From Ectobius pallidus (Eukaryota > Arthropoda > Insecta > Blattodea > Ectobiidae), in NCBI GenBank assembly GCA_964059195.1, contig CAXKWD010000005.1, positions 95,431,882 to 95,495,881 on the forward strand: a stretch of DNA of 64,000 nt. Direction: 5' to 3'. The notes beneath the pieces were generated by a model. The model was not told where the DNA came from. It ran no database searches and saw only the letters and a list, made by a program, of their open reading frames with translations. Of the stretch, positions 1 to 11,500 are shown one piece after another (position 1 is the first letter of the stretch; each line of letters opens with the position of its first letter). Position numbers and translations under genes: made by a program.

Positions 1-600
1 ATGACTAGCCATCACTTGCAGAAACAATAATGGGGTTCACCATAATATGGGACAAATAAGATGAATAGATGGATATTCTCTTTCTAAAGATGATTAGATG
101 AAGTCTGATGAAAACGTTGAAATTAAAAAGGGGAGGGTTGTTTCATTATATTGGTGTTATGTATCATAGCTGAAAGTTTTCTTTAATTGGAAGCTATGAA
201 TGATGTACACTACCCTGATTAAGGGTAGGATACTACAATTTTAGCTACCGATAGCGTAATGCTGTTTTCAATGTTGGTGCTACAATTCTTATGTTGCAAC
301 CCTGTCTGGTGATTTGTCTCTGGAGAAGTTAAGCTAGGCATGGCAATCTTTTGCATTCTTAGCTACCAACAAATAGTCAATGAAAGTGATTTGGTGACTG
401 GCAATTAAAATTGCTATTACAAAAATAAGCACAAAAGCAATAGGCCTACATAAAACACAATTACTTTAATACTGGACAAGTATTATTAAATATGACTGTG
501 TTAATTCAGTTATTATTCTTATAGTGAAGTTATCTTCTGGGCTATTAGACCTTGGTCCAAAATTTTTAAAACCTAACGTTTCACCCTCTGCTTTTAGAGC
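1..600. other. Non-coding, AT-rich left edge
   Basis: I see no coding pattern, RNA gene or repeat boundary here. Predicted frames are short and lack recognisable motifs. Confidence 0.5.
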
Positions 601-649
601 GTGAGCTACTGTATACCCCCCCCCCCCCCCCCGTGGGATTTTCCGACTC

Positions 650-1620
650 TCATATTTTTTTGTTGGTATTGCCATCTAGTTTCAGTTTTTAGTTCAAAGG
701 GAATTTGCCTCTTATCAATTACAGCATTTACCCGGAAAACTTCGGAAATCCGGAGAAAACTACTTTGTTTTAATTTTTCTTTGTTCTTTGCTCCTAATAT
801 GCCCAGGGAATTTCTGAATATCATATTTTTTTGTCATCTAATTTAAGGTTTCAGTTGTTTGCCTCTTACCAATTACAACATATCCCCGGAATACCACTTA
901 TATACGGAGAAAATGACAATGTTTTAATTTTTAATTCTTTGTTATTTGGTTCTAATATTCAAAGGGAATTTCTGACTCATATGTTTTTTTGTTGGTATTG
1001 CCATCTAGATTAAGGTCTCAGTTGTTTGCCCATTATCAATTACAGCATATCCCCGGAAAACTCCGAAAACCACGGAAATCCGGAGAAAATTACTTTGTTT
1101 TAATTTTTTAAATCGTCGTTCTTTGCTCCTAGTATTCAAAGGGAACTGGTGACTCATATGTTTTTGTATTGGTATTTCCATCTAGATTAAGGTCTCAGTT
1201 GTTTGCCCATTATCAACTACTGCATATCCCCGGAAAACTCCGAAAACCACGGAAATCCGGAGAAAATTACTTTGTTTTAATTTTTTAAATCTTAGTTCTT
1301 TGCTCCTAGTATTCAAAGGGAATTGGTGACTCATATGTTTTTATATTGGTATTGCCATCTAGATTAAGGTTTCAGTTGTTTGCCCCTTATCAATTACAGC
1401 ATATCCCCGGAAAACTCCGAAAACCACGAAAATCCGCAGAAAATGAGTTCGTTTTGATTTATTAAAAATCTTTGTTCTTTGATCCTAATACAACCAGGGA
1501 ATTTCTTACTTACATATTTTTTTTGTTGGCATTGACATCTAGATTAAGGTTTCAGTCGTTTGTCCGTTAACAATTACAACATATCCCCCGAAAACCACGG
1601 AAATCCACGGAATTTCTAGA
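650..1620 (+). repeat. Forward array of ~177-bp tandem units
   Basis: The block TCTAGATTAAGGT followed by TCAGTTGTTTGCC recurs. The TTA of this block starts near 843, 1010, 1187, 1364 and 1544, giving spacings of 167, 177, 177 and 180 bp. Each unit carries a segment rich in CCGGAAAAC / CCGGAGAAAA and then TTTGCTCCTA and a GACTCATATG-like box. Units differ by many substitutions, so the array is old. Confidence 0.8.
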
Positions 1621-2043
1621 ACTCGGAACTTGTGATCTACAGTCAGTGAAACCGTTATTCCGAAGTAATTCTGCTTCAGGTGTGTCCTTTGCAGGTTCAA
1701 AACGTGTTTGTGTTGTGTTCAGAATGTGTTGGTCACATGCAAAGAAAAGGTTAATCATATCTTCTAAACATGCCAAGTGTAAGTCAAAGTTGTTTTCTTT
1801 AGTTGCTCGCTGAAATCTCAAAATCAAAGACACTTTGTCGATATTACCAATCCAAAATTGTGCTGTTTTACCCAATGTCCCTTCTATAACTTCAGTCAAG
1901 AAAGTTTGATAGTGACTGTGGAAGGTTTGGCAAGATAAATTATCATTCACAGATGTCAAATTAGAATATGAAAGGTGTGCTGCCAGGTTTTCAATCGCTT
2001 TCATCCCTTCAGAAACAGGATTTTTTCCAGTATTATTTGTCAT
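1567..2043 (-). pseudogene. Transposon-associated protein fragment inside the fold-back element
   Basis: This 158-codon open frame lies between the two opposed repeat arrays; its last codons run into the forward array. Its middle reads FWIGNIDKVSLILRFQRATK and then NFDLHLACLEDMINLFFACD. A run of this shape (aromatic core, RATxxxN, LHL, FFAxD) resembles, from memory, a domain in multicopy uncharacterised invertebrate proteins associated with mobile elements. The later LLRNNGFTDCRSQVPSSRN stretch has the same flavour. The reading frame has no catalytic motif I can name. Its position suggests it belongs to the element's own coding capacity, now truncated. Family assignment is inference. Confidence 0.4.
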
Positions 2044-2790
2044 GCTGTAATTGGTAAGGGGAAAACAACTGAAACCTTAAACTATATGGCAATAGGAACA
2101 AAAGGTATGTGATTCAGAAATTCCCTGGGATTATTAGTATCAAAGAACAAATATTTTTAGAAAATTTAAAAAAAACTAATTTTCTCCCGATTTTCGTGGT
2201 TTTCGGAGATTTCCGGAGATATGCTGTAATTGATAAGGGGAAAACAACTGAAACCTTAATCTAGATGGCATTACCAACACAAAAGCATATGAGTCACAAA
2301 TTCCCTTTGAATATTAGGAGCAAAGATGTAAAGAAATTTTTAAAAAGTCAATTTCTCCGGATTTCCGAGGTTTTCGGAGTTTTCTGGATATATACTATAA
2401 TTCATAAGGGGCAAACAACTGAAACCTTAATCTAGATGGTAATGACAACAAAAAACATATGAGTCAGAAATTATCTTCGAATATTAGGAGCAAAGAACAA
2501 AGTTTTAAAAAGAAAACATAGTCATTTTCTCATTATATAGGTGGTTTTCCGGGGTTTCCAGGGATATGTTGTAATTGGTAAGGGGCAAACAACTGAAAAA
2601 TCAATCTAGATGGCAATACAAACACAAAAATATATGATTCACCAATTCCCTTTGAATACCAGGAGCAAAGAACAAAGATTTTCAAAAATTTAAACGAAAT
2701 TAATTTTTTCGGATTTTTCCGGGGATATGCTGTAATTGATAAGGGGCAAACAACTGAAATTTTAATCTAGATGGTAATGCCAACAAAAAA
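2044..2790 (-). repeat. Reverse array of ~177-bp tandem units
   Basis: These are the same units as in the forward array, read on the opposite strand: AACCTTAATCTAGATGG-type blocks recur near 2075, 2255, 2430, 2600 and 2760. Together with the forward array they form a long imperfect palindrome around the coding fragment. Confidence 0.75.
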
Positions 2791-4424
2791 AAATCCCTTT
2801 AGGCAGGCCTACAGGCGGAGGTAGATTTCGAAGTGCTTTTGGTTTAATTTATTGTCGCTGCATAGCACTCTTCTTCTTTAGCCTTGGCATGGTAAACCTG
2901 CAGTAATAAGAACTGAATTCGGTAAAGAGGAAGAGCCTACAATCATTTGTTTTGACAACAAGAATAGGATATAATATTCTGGGAGGCCGTGCGCAAGATC
3001 AGCAATGAATAAAATTAGCAAAGCCGCTAAACAAGACAAAATTATGATATTATAATAATTCTTTTAAGTGTTATTATTTTCAAACATTAATATCTCGCGT
3101 AATATGAGAGCTATCAAGAAACTATTTATTGATTTGTAGAGTACTCATCAAGAGCTTTTCAACGATACCCCACAAGACGTGGTTTCAAAAGTTTCGAATT
3201 TTCATCCCCCACCTCCAACCCCACCCTCACTCGAACCCCCGAATCGTTGGTGTCACTGTAAACTCCATAGGGAGTACTCTAATTTATTCAAACAAAGTTT
3301 CCCTCTATACTTCATAGGGGCCGAGATATACATTTTTAAAAATTTCAACCCCCTCCCCCGACCACCCCCTTGGGCCAATTTTGCCCATTAACGAACTTGT
3401 CCGAACTATTGGGTCTAGAAATAACATAATAAAATTTGGTTCAAATATCTTCAAAATTACGGCCGCTATCGTGTAAAGATATATATAAATATCACAATTT
3501 TTTTTTTGAACGGGCGGTGGTTTCGTATGTACTTAGGGGAGCATGAAACGTAAAGATATGAAAGAATTTTTTGAAAATCATAAAGTGGTATCCATTGCAA
3601 TAGGTAAAAACATGAGTCAGAAATTCCTTCTACGTCCATTGTACAATCCTCTTTAAGGATTATAGTTCATTCTGGACTTAACTAGCAGTGGTTTTTATCA
3701 TCGTAGAGCTTTATATTTCGCTTCCTGCGAGTTAAAGTTTCTTCATACTTGGTATTAATTGCACAGAAGCAATTTTCCACGTTTTATTCATTGAAGATTG
3801 GCTGAATTTGTTTAGTGTCTCTACCAGGCATTTCTTCAAGGATTGATTATCTTAATTATGGCCTGATTTAGACTTCAGGATTACTTCTTGAGTGATATTA
3901 GCTTCAAAGGAATCTTTATTACCAAGTGAGTGTTTTAAGACCTAAAATTATTTCATACAGCTTGTAATATTGCATTGACTTCATCGCAACATAGCTGTAT
4001 TTACATTGATACGCAATATAATTCAGTAACATTATTATTGCGTTTATAATTTGTGAATTCAAGCATCACATTGACTGTGAATGTTATAATGCAACATATA
4101 ATTGCTGCATATATGTATTTATTATTATTCACATCATTTCTTCAAATGGTCCTCCGAAGTTGTCATTAAATTGATCTTTTAAACCAGCAAGTTTCATTTA
4201 TTGGCGGTATCAATCATCTCTGCTCATAAGAAGACCTTCAAGACATCAATGAAAAATCTAGCGAGTGATTGTGATTTAAGAAGAGTTTAGTGTCATCGTT
4301 ACATTGCCTATGGTCTTTGTTTTTGTAAACTTATTATCTTGCTTTCTAAACGGAATGTACTGCGTGCATTTAATTCTTATCAGCCTTAATTAATTCTCAT
4401 ATGGTCTGCTGCTGATGCATACCA
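2791..4424. other. Unassigned interior of the fold-back structure
   Basis: No convincing gene. Positions 3190-3390 contain C-rich stretches (CCCCCACCTCC, CCCCCTCCCCCGACC) that create spurious proline-rich frames. The stretch reads like an old dispersed repeat, but no boundary can be drawn. Confidence 0.4.
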
Positions 4425-4766
4425 TTAGGAGCAAAGAACAAAGATTTAAAAAATAAAACATAGTTATTTTCTCCGTATGTACGTGGTTTTCCGGGTTTTC
4501 CGGCGATATGTTGTAATTTGTAAGGGGCAAACCACTGAAACCTTAAACTAGATGGCAATACGAACAAAAATGTGTGAGTCAGAAATTCCCTGGGAATATT
4601 AGGGGCAAAGAACAATAAAAAATTAAAACAAACTCATTTTCTCCGGATTTCCGGGGTTTCCGGGTAAATGCTGTAATTGATAAGGGGCAAACAAGTAAAA
4701 TCTTAAACTAGACGACAATACCAACAAGAAAATATGTGTGTCAGAAAATCCCACGGGGGGGGGGGG
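4425..4766 (-). repeat. Terminal reverse units of the fold-back element
   Basis: Two more units of the ~177-bp family in reverse orientation end at a G run (4755-4766) preceded by TCAGAAAATCCCAC. This is the inverse of the left end at 616-650, and it defines the right end of the element. Confidence 0.7.
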
Positions 4767-4919
4767 AGGGTTTGCTATTGGTAGCCCATGGTCTATTTGG
4801 TGGGCATTTTCAGAGGCTGTTGGAGGAAAGTGTTCTTGTTTAATTCCGGCCGCAGACTGGACCACGGCCTAATAGTCTAGAAAATTGACTCACTCATGAC
4901 ACCGGACATGAGAGCCTCC

Positions 4920-4920
4920 A

Positions 4921-4966
<46 letters not shown>

Positions 4967-5130
4967 GATATCATTTTTATCATCATCATTGTTGTTATTA
5001 TTATTATTGTTGTTAATATTACGGTACGTATTATTAGTTTTATTATTATTATTATTATTATTGATATCATTTTTATCATCATCATTGTTGTTATTATTAT
5101 TATTGTTGTTAATATTACGGATTATTCGTT

Positions 5131-5162
<32 letters not shown>

Positions 5163-5165
5163 GTT
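4920..5165. repeat. (ATT)n compound microsatellite with a 96-bp duplication
   Basis: Long ATT/TTA runs surround two copies of a block that starts GATATCATTTTTATCATC, at 4967 and 5063, giving an exact 96-bp period. Poly-Asn, poly-Ile and poly-Leu frames across it are artefacts of the triplet repeat. The array lies only about 280 bp upstream of the ERCC1 start codon. Confidence 0.9.
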
Positions 5166-5189
5166 ATATTTTTTAAGTTAGTATCATTA

Positions 5190-5446
5190 TAGAGTCGCCC
5201 ACGTGTAGTATGCTGGTTGGCTACAGTGGTGTGGGAATTCTTCCCTGTGTAGGGAAAACCTGGCAAGTGGCAACCCTGATTGAAGCGACAGCCAAAGATG
5301 GCGACAGCAAGGTGGCAGCATGGATGAGGACAATGCAAGAACGTGTAAATATATATTACGTCGTTCGTGGTTAGTGGTGCACGAGGATTTATAAGCGAAA
5401 AGTGCGTATTGAGTGTATCAGTTTTTAATAATCGCAAGGCTACGAG
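5190..5446 (+). promoter_or_regulatory. Candidate ERCC1 promoter and 5' UTR with YY1-like site
   Basis: This is the stretch between the microsatellite and the ERCC1 ATG. It is more mixed in composition than its surroundings and contains AAGATGGCGAC at 5295-5305, which matches the core of metazoan YY1/pleiohomeotic sites commonly found just downstream of TATA-less start sites. I see no good TATA box. Assigning it as promoter rests on position and this motif only. Confidence 0.4.
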
Positions 5447-5522
5447 ATGTCTGATTGCGATGATCCTTCAATTCCAGACGAGTTTGGTGATGGGCCGTTT
5501 ACCAAACCGTCGTCTTTTAAAG
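5447..5522 (+). CDS. ERCC1: ERCC1 coding exon 1
   Basis: The ATG is followed by 25 codons ([16 protein letters not shown]...) and one extra G before the donor GTAAAA at 5523. The phase-1 end joins exon 2 to make a GAT codon. The acidic, disordered-looking N-terminus fits ERCC1 proteins. The start is the only in-frame ATG before the donor. Confidence 0.8.
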
Positions 5523-8500
5523 GTAAAAAGTACCGGTAAATAAATAAAACACTAGGCACATGGTTACAGAACTCTCTCTGGTTCAGCATTTGGCCTACAA
5601 TGTACATTCTGGGGGGCATGCCTACATTCTAATCTATTCAAATGTTTAAATTAATTTTGCTATTAATCTGATACAACAAAGTAGTAGGCTACCCCAAAGT
5701 AGGCCTAGGTAGTCTTCGAATATAATACTGTATCTCACACAGCTGCATAACACTACAGTCTAGAGCAGTGGTTTCCAAACTATGGGTCGCGGGAGCATTT
5801 TCGGTGGGTCGCGAAAAGGGCGGGAAAAATTAAACTTTTTTTCAATATAAGGAATATAAGGCATTTGAACACAATGAAACTATGGGAAAAAACCAAATAT
5901 CGGGTGCCAAATAGGCTCCTCCCATACTCGCTATCGGGACCCGCCCGGGAAGGAGGGGTTTAGGGCGGGGACTAACTAAATGAAACAGTGGGAGACATCT
6001 AGTAGGTAATGGTGGAATTAGTAGTAGCGGCGCAGAGACATCTGGCGGAAATAGCAGAAACACAAGAAAATTAATTTTTTTTATTTTCCCCTTTTATCTC
6101 TATTCTCCTCTTCTCCTCTTTTCCCTATTACCTCCCTTCTCTCCTTCACCCTACCTACCTATTTGGGACCTATTCCTATCCTAGTAATTTTCGCACCTAC
6201 GGGGATTCGATCCGGGGACCGCTAGCGTTATAGTCCATCGCCTTAACCACTACACCATGAGTGCTCAATGGAATAAAAATCGAGAATTCTTCTAGCCTTT
6301 GTACTACAGAGACGTGTAATACATGACGAGTAGTAAGAATGATAATGTTCTGTATAACTTAGGTGGGTATATTTGGTACAAGGGGCATCTCGTATTTTGA
6401 ATATTTGGTACAAGGGGCACTCTCGCATCGTGGGAATCGTATTTTCAATAGGGGTAGTGTTGAGTGTCGAGTGAAGGCGGACACGGTCGGGAGTCCGTTC
6501 GGGAACGGTTGGAAGATCGGTGCGAGAGTTCGCCGGCCGGCCGACAGCTGCTGTCGCCATAGCAACGGAATGCAGGATGGGCGGAGCCTATTTGGCACCC
6601 GATATTTGGTTTATGCCGAAACTATTGAAAGGCATGAAAAAACATGTGCTTTATTTTATATAGCCTATATTGGTCATCGTTATGTAGTAGTGGGTCGCGA
6701 AAAAAATTTCTAGGTGAAAGTGGGTCCCAGGACAAAAAAGTTTGGGAACCGCTGGTCTAGAGTAACATCCAATTATACAATTATAGAGGACCCGTGGCAA
6801 AAGATAAATGTAAGTCGCCCCTTATACTCCGACCACTGCATTGCTATGGCGACCACACACTTGTTATCTGGGCACTCCCAACCGCACCCAATACCAGCTA
6901 CCAACCCTTGCACCAAAAGGACAACCCGCTAGCTCGCTCGGCACTCCCGACCGTACCACAATCACCTCTGCATATAGTCTAAATAATGCATAACACTATC
7001 CACATAGTTAAGTGTGTGAAGCGGAGGCGGTAGCCAAAGCGAAGACCCTTTGCATTTTTGAATAATGTACGATACACTGTTTGTAAGTTTCGAAATGTGG
7101 CATATTATATCTTCCAGAAATTAGTCAGCGGTTTCGAAAATGTGGCATATTATATCTTCCGTAGGTTAGACAGCCTTTCACCTTTTGTTTAGCGGTATGA
7201 TGTCACACCACCAACATCCAATCAAGAGTTTCTTCGTCATATGACGACAGAAGAATTCGCTAGATCGTGGTATAAAAGAAAGTGCACCGCGAGGGTGTGG
7301 TGGGTGGGAACATTCATCCAAGGACCCGTATTTTAAAACTGAGGTCCTCTTCATAAAACACTTAATATCTCACGAATTTTGATAGATAGTTTTGTAGAGA
7401 GGAGATGTTGTCTTGGCAAATGATTTAGTCCAACCCACCCGCCCTAAATGATACACTGTCTTTTATATCACAATCTAGCGATTAGTTGCTTGTTTTCCAT
7501 TTTCCGGTCCTTGAATTATGAAGAAACTCGTGATTGGACATAGAGGTACATGACATCATACCACTAGAGCAGCTATAATAATAAATAAAGAAATGCGCCC
7601 AATGGGCATTTGATGAGCACTTTGTCATTCGCTGCACAGCTGTACAACTGATGAAGTTCTCTTCGCACAAAACAGCGCGTGACATTTGCTGCACAAATTT
7701 CCACACCATGTACACTTGCATTCAGGACCCGGATCATGATATTTTTTCTCTACACACACTTTGTGGTGGAAGCCATGAATAGCGAATCACGTTACTGTGT
7801 GTCTCAGTTCATAATTTGTGTTTTTCCATTCACTGCTTGTCATAGCCTCTGTCGAGTAGAATTCGAGTGGGATGAGCTGCTTCTTTTCTTTTAACTCCTG
7901 CAGTAGGATGTTGTACTGTGGGGTTGATGGCAACACCAACTGATACCTTAGTTCTTCGATGAAGAAGGGCTCTCCGACCAATTCATATATCAGCCTTGAA
8001 GGCGTATATTTTGATACGCACAGTACTCTTTTCCAATAAGTCGCCTTCACTTGTTCTAGTTTTTTGAAGTCACCAACTGAGATGTATTCCCAAGTTATCT
8101 CTAAACCGTAGGTTGCTATTGGTGTTATCATGGCTGAGAATAGTTTTTTGGCTATCTCTAACGATAACTGGCTTAGATGAGGTATGTCATTCATTGCAGT
8201 AGTAGCTGCTATCGATCTTTCTTGTGTATGGATTGCGAAAGAGCTTCCCAGAGACTGGAGCGTGACGCCAAGATATTTGTAGGCTGTGACAGAGCCAAGT
8301 TTTTCATTGTTCAAAAGGAAACTGTCTTCCTTGGCTGGTCTTCCACCTTTCTTGAACACCATTGACACTGTCTTCTTTTCATTTATTGAGAGGTCGTTAT
8401 CTTCTGCCCATTTCGCTAGCTTGTCCAATGCTTCCTGGAGGTTATCTTTTCTTGTGGAGATCATGGCCATGTCATCGGCATAGATATAACATTTGACATG

Positions 8501-11500
8501 CTCAGTTTTTGTCTCTCTCGTCACATCGTGTGTTGCAATATTGAACAATAAAGGACTGATGGGGTCTCCCTGTGGCACCCCCACCTCTGCAATATTGGAT
8601 TGAAGCTGGTTATGCTGTCGTTGACTGTGATGTAGTTCCTTGATTAGATGCTTCCAATTAGCCTTATTATATAGGGTTTAGCCCTATGTCACGAAGTTTG
8701 TCCAGTATTTGTGTTCTGTTTATGGAGTCGAAGGCCTTTCTGAAATCTATAAATACTGCATATAGCTTCCCCCGAGGATACCGTAGAGTCTCCATGACAA
8801 CCTCGTGCAGGCACCTGACTGCTTGGAGCGTAGATCTCCCTGGACGGAAACCAAACTGCTCTTCTGGTATTTTCTCATTCGTTGCTGTCAGAAGTCTGCT
8901 TGCTATTTGCTTTGTTAGTATCTTCAGAAGGACGCACTCCAATGCAATCCCTCTATATGAGTTCGGGTCTCCAGTGTCCCCTTTCCCTTTGTATAGGATC
9001 TTGAGTGTGGCATCCCTCCACCTCTCGGGGACGGTTCCTTTCAGAATACACTGGTTCAGAAGACTGGTGATTGCATTCCCCAGCAATGGCCAGCTTGCTT
9101 TTATATGCTCGTAGAAAATGCCATCGGGTCCACTGGCTTTCTTTTCCTTGCATTGTTTGACGGTTCGTTCAATCTCATCCATTTTGAATAGGTCGGTGTC
9201 CTCCACCATGATCTGTTCTGTTGACCTTTCCTCCCTAGTTTCCTTAGCTTGCAGCACTGCACTCAAATGCTTTTCCCACACGTCCATTGAGATGTCTCTT
9301 GGGAACGTCGGAGGTCTCTATTTTAAGATACTGAACGGTTCTTCTTCGGCTTTCTTGAAGATCTTTTTTTCTTCCTCCATGAGGTGTTTGTGTTTTTCTT
9401 CTTTGATAATGGTTTTGTACTGCACTCTTTTTCTTAAGTACTCGTTACGAGCATCTTCTGTCTTGTGGAATTTGAATCTATGCAAGGCCTCTAGTGTCTC
9501 TCTCCTGGCATTATAACATTTGCAATCAAACCAGGGTTGTGCTTTCCTGGAGTAGTTTTTCCTGGGTATGGCTGATTCTTTTATTATTGTTTCTATTTCC
9601 TCGGCTGCTTTATTTATGTCGCCACCTTCAATCTTTGCCACAATTGCTGGGATCTTTTGTTCATGTGACTTTATTTCACCTGGGTTGATTACTCTACTTA
9701 TGGTCTCGCTTTTCTGTATATGCCTTTAATGTCCTGTATGCAGAACTACAGATACCTCCACGGGGAGATGTTTTCTCACTGTGATCCTCCTGTTAGTTTT
9801 TGCAGCATAGGAACTAACTTTCTTCATGTTACTGAGAAAAACATCTATAGCGCTACTGCCATTGTGACAAATATACGTTGCTTCTTTTACGTCACTTAGA
9901 AGTGAGAGTCCCTCCGCTGCTTTCGATTTCCCAGAAGATGTAGATGTAGATGTAGATATCTCATCCTGTAGATCCTGTGTTGAGCGGGGCTCAAGGATAT
10001 AGAACACGTCAGATCAAAAAATACATGCATGTTATAACAATAATATAGGTCTACAGAAACTGCAAGCTGCCAAATTTATCCAAGCTGGAAATATTCCTCC
10101 AAATTGTAGAAGGTGTGAGTTATTAAAAATTCCTTGACAGCTGTTTTGAAAGGTTTGCTCTTTCTTTGAATACATAATAATTTAATGTTGTTTGGAAGCT
10201 TGTTAAATATATCTGTACTGCAGAATAATACGCACCCTTCTGAAAGAGTTTTAACGAGTTATTTGGTCTGTGTAGATCATTCATGTTTCTGGTAGTACGT
10301 CCATGTACACTAAAATTAGTTTGAAATTTATCAATATTATTCACTACATAACACGTAACAGAGTATATATACTCCCCTGTAAGAGTGAGGACTTTTAATT
10401 TTTCAAATAGCGGTTTACAAGATTCTCTTTTTTTCTTTCCACATATTATTCTTATTGCCCGCTTTTGTAATCTAAATATTTTATCCCTATGGGTAGAGTT
10501 GCCCCAGAAAATGATCCCGTGCCTCATTACCGAGTGAAAATATGCAAAATATATTATTCAAAATTCTTAAAGCAAAGCACGCTGAACTCAGTTTTGGACT
10601 TATCATTTCTATGTGTGTCTTCCAGTCAAGATTTTGGTCAATTTGCAGTCCTAAAAATTTTACATTGCTAATTTCTTGTACGATTTGTGTTCCATAATTA
10701 TTCATTCTTGTGTCCGACTTTAGCGTTGTGTAACAAATAGTTAAATAAAAATACTTTCTTCAACGCACTTTATTTACCTTAGTAAACTTCCGGACGGCCG
10801 TTTCGAAGGTGGTGTTCCTGCATCATCAGCAGAGTGTCAACTGAGGTCTCTGGAGCAGGTGTTTGTGGGGGTGTCTGTTATGGTGGGGGTGTAGTGGAGG
10901 TGGGGGTAGGTGATGGGGGTTTGGTTTGACTGCCTGTGTGTATTAATGTGTCAAATAGCGTGTGTGATCTGAAATTGAGTTGGTTATTTAAAACTGATGT
11001 TGGGTGTGATTTTGTGTGTTTGTAAATTTCGAATTGTTCCAATGTATTTAATTTCTTGCTTTTGTGTGTGAAGTGTAGTATTTCCATGTCTGCAAGCATT
11101 AAAGCAACTAAAACAAAAACAACAAGAACATAACCTCACTTTCGTAAAATCAGATAAAGGAAACTGCACAGTAATAATCAAAACACAAGACCTAGATGAC
11201 AAGATCACTACATTCATAAATGAAAATAACATCCAAGAACTAACAAAAGACCCCACCACACAGTATCAGAATAACATAAAAAAGGCAATAAACCAGAGCA
11301 CCCACATAATACCAAACAACAAAAAACCATTCCTAAAACAAATCAACCCACAAGCCCCAAAACTAAATGCACTACCCAAAATACACAAAGAAAACACCCC
11401 AATCAGACCAGTAATCAACTACATGAGTGCACCTGCACACAAACTAGCAAAACACATGGACAATGTCATCAGATCATATATAACCTTAAGAAACCACACC

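Larger units (their letters stand above)
616..4766. mobile_element. Large fold-back element with tandem-repeat arms
   Basis: The left end is a run of 17 C followed by GTGGGATTTTCCGAC. The right end, read on the other strand, is a run of 12 C followed by GTGGGATTTTCTGAC, and both continue into TTGTTGGTATTG. The two ends are therefore inverted copies. Each arm consists of diverged units of about 177 bp: a forward array at 650-1620, a reverse array at 2044-2790 and further reverse units at 4425-4766. A coding remnant (1567-2043) lies between the forward and first reverse arrays, and a unique stretch (2791-4424) separates the reverse arrays. Known fold-back-type elements (Drosophila FB, Galileo) also have long terminal repeats made of subrepeats, but I cannot assign a superfamily. 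No target duplication is evident beyond the homopolymer runs. Confidence 0.6.
7580..9945 (-). mobile_element. LINE A, 3' part (endonuclease tail, reverse transcriptase)
   Basis: This is the larger piece of an old non-LTR retrotransposon on the minus strand. In order from 9945 downward it encodes the endonuclease tail ([12 protein letters not shown] ... HLPVEV), a linker ([17 protein letters not shown]), then reverse transcriptase. The endonuclease start appears to be the separate piece at about 16516-16735, because LINE B was inserted between them. The frame is broken at about 9720, 9300 and 8590-8667, so the copy is dead. Confidence 0.8.

Noticed and set aside
466..846. Frames with poly-Pro or poly-Gly runs
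   Set aside because: They arise from the 17-base C run at 616-632 and lack any other coding evidence.
3129..3391. Overlapping proline-rich frames
   Set aside because: C-rich low-complexity stretch with no motif, start context or splice evidence.
4877..5437. Long poly-Asn/poly-Ile/poly-Leu open frames on both strands
   Set aside because: They are translations of the ATT microsatellite; open frames of this kind arise in all phases of a triplet repeat.
10878..11099. Minus-strand frame at the left of the Penelope element
   Set aside because: It is the inverted copy of the last codons of the 11096-12856 frame and not a separate gene.
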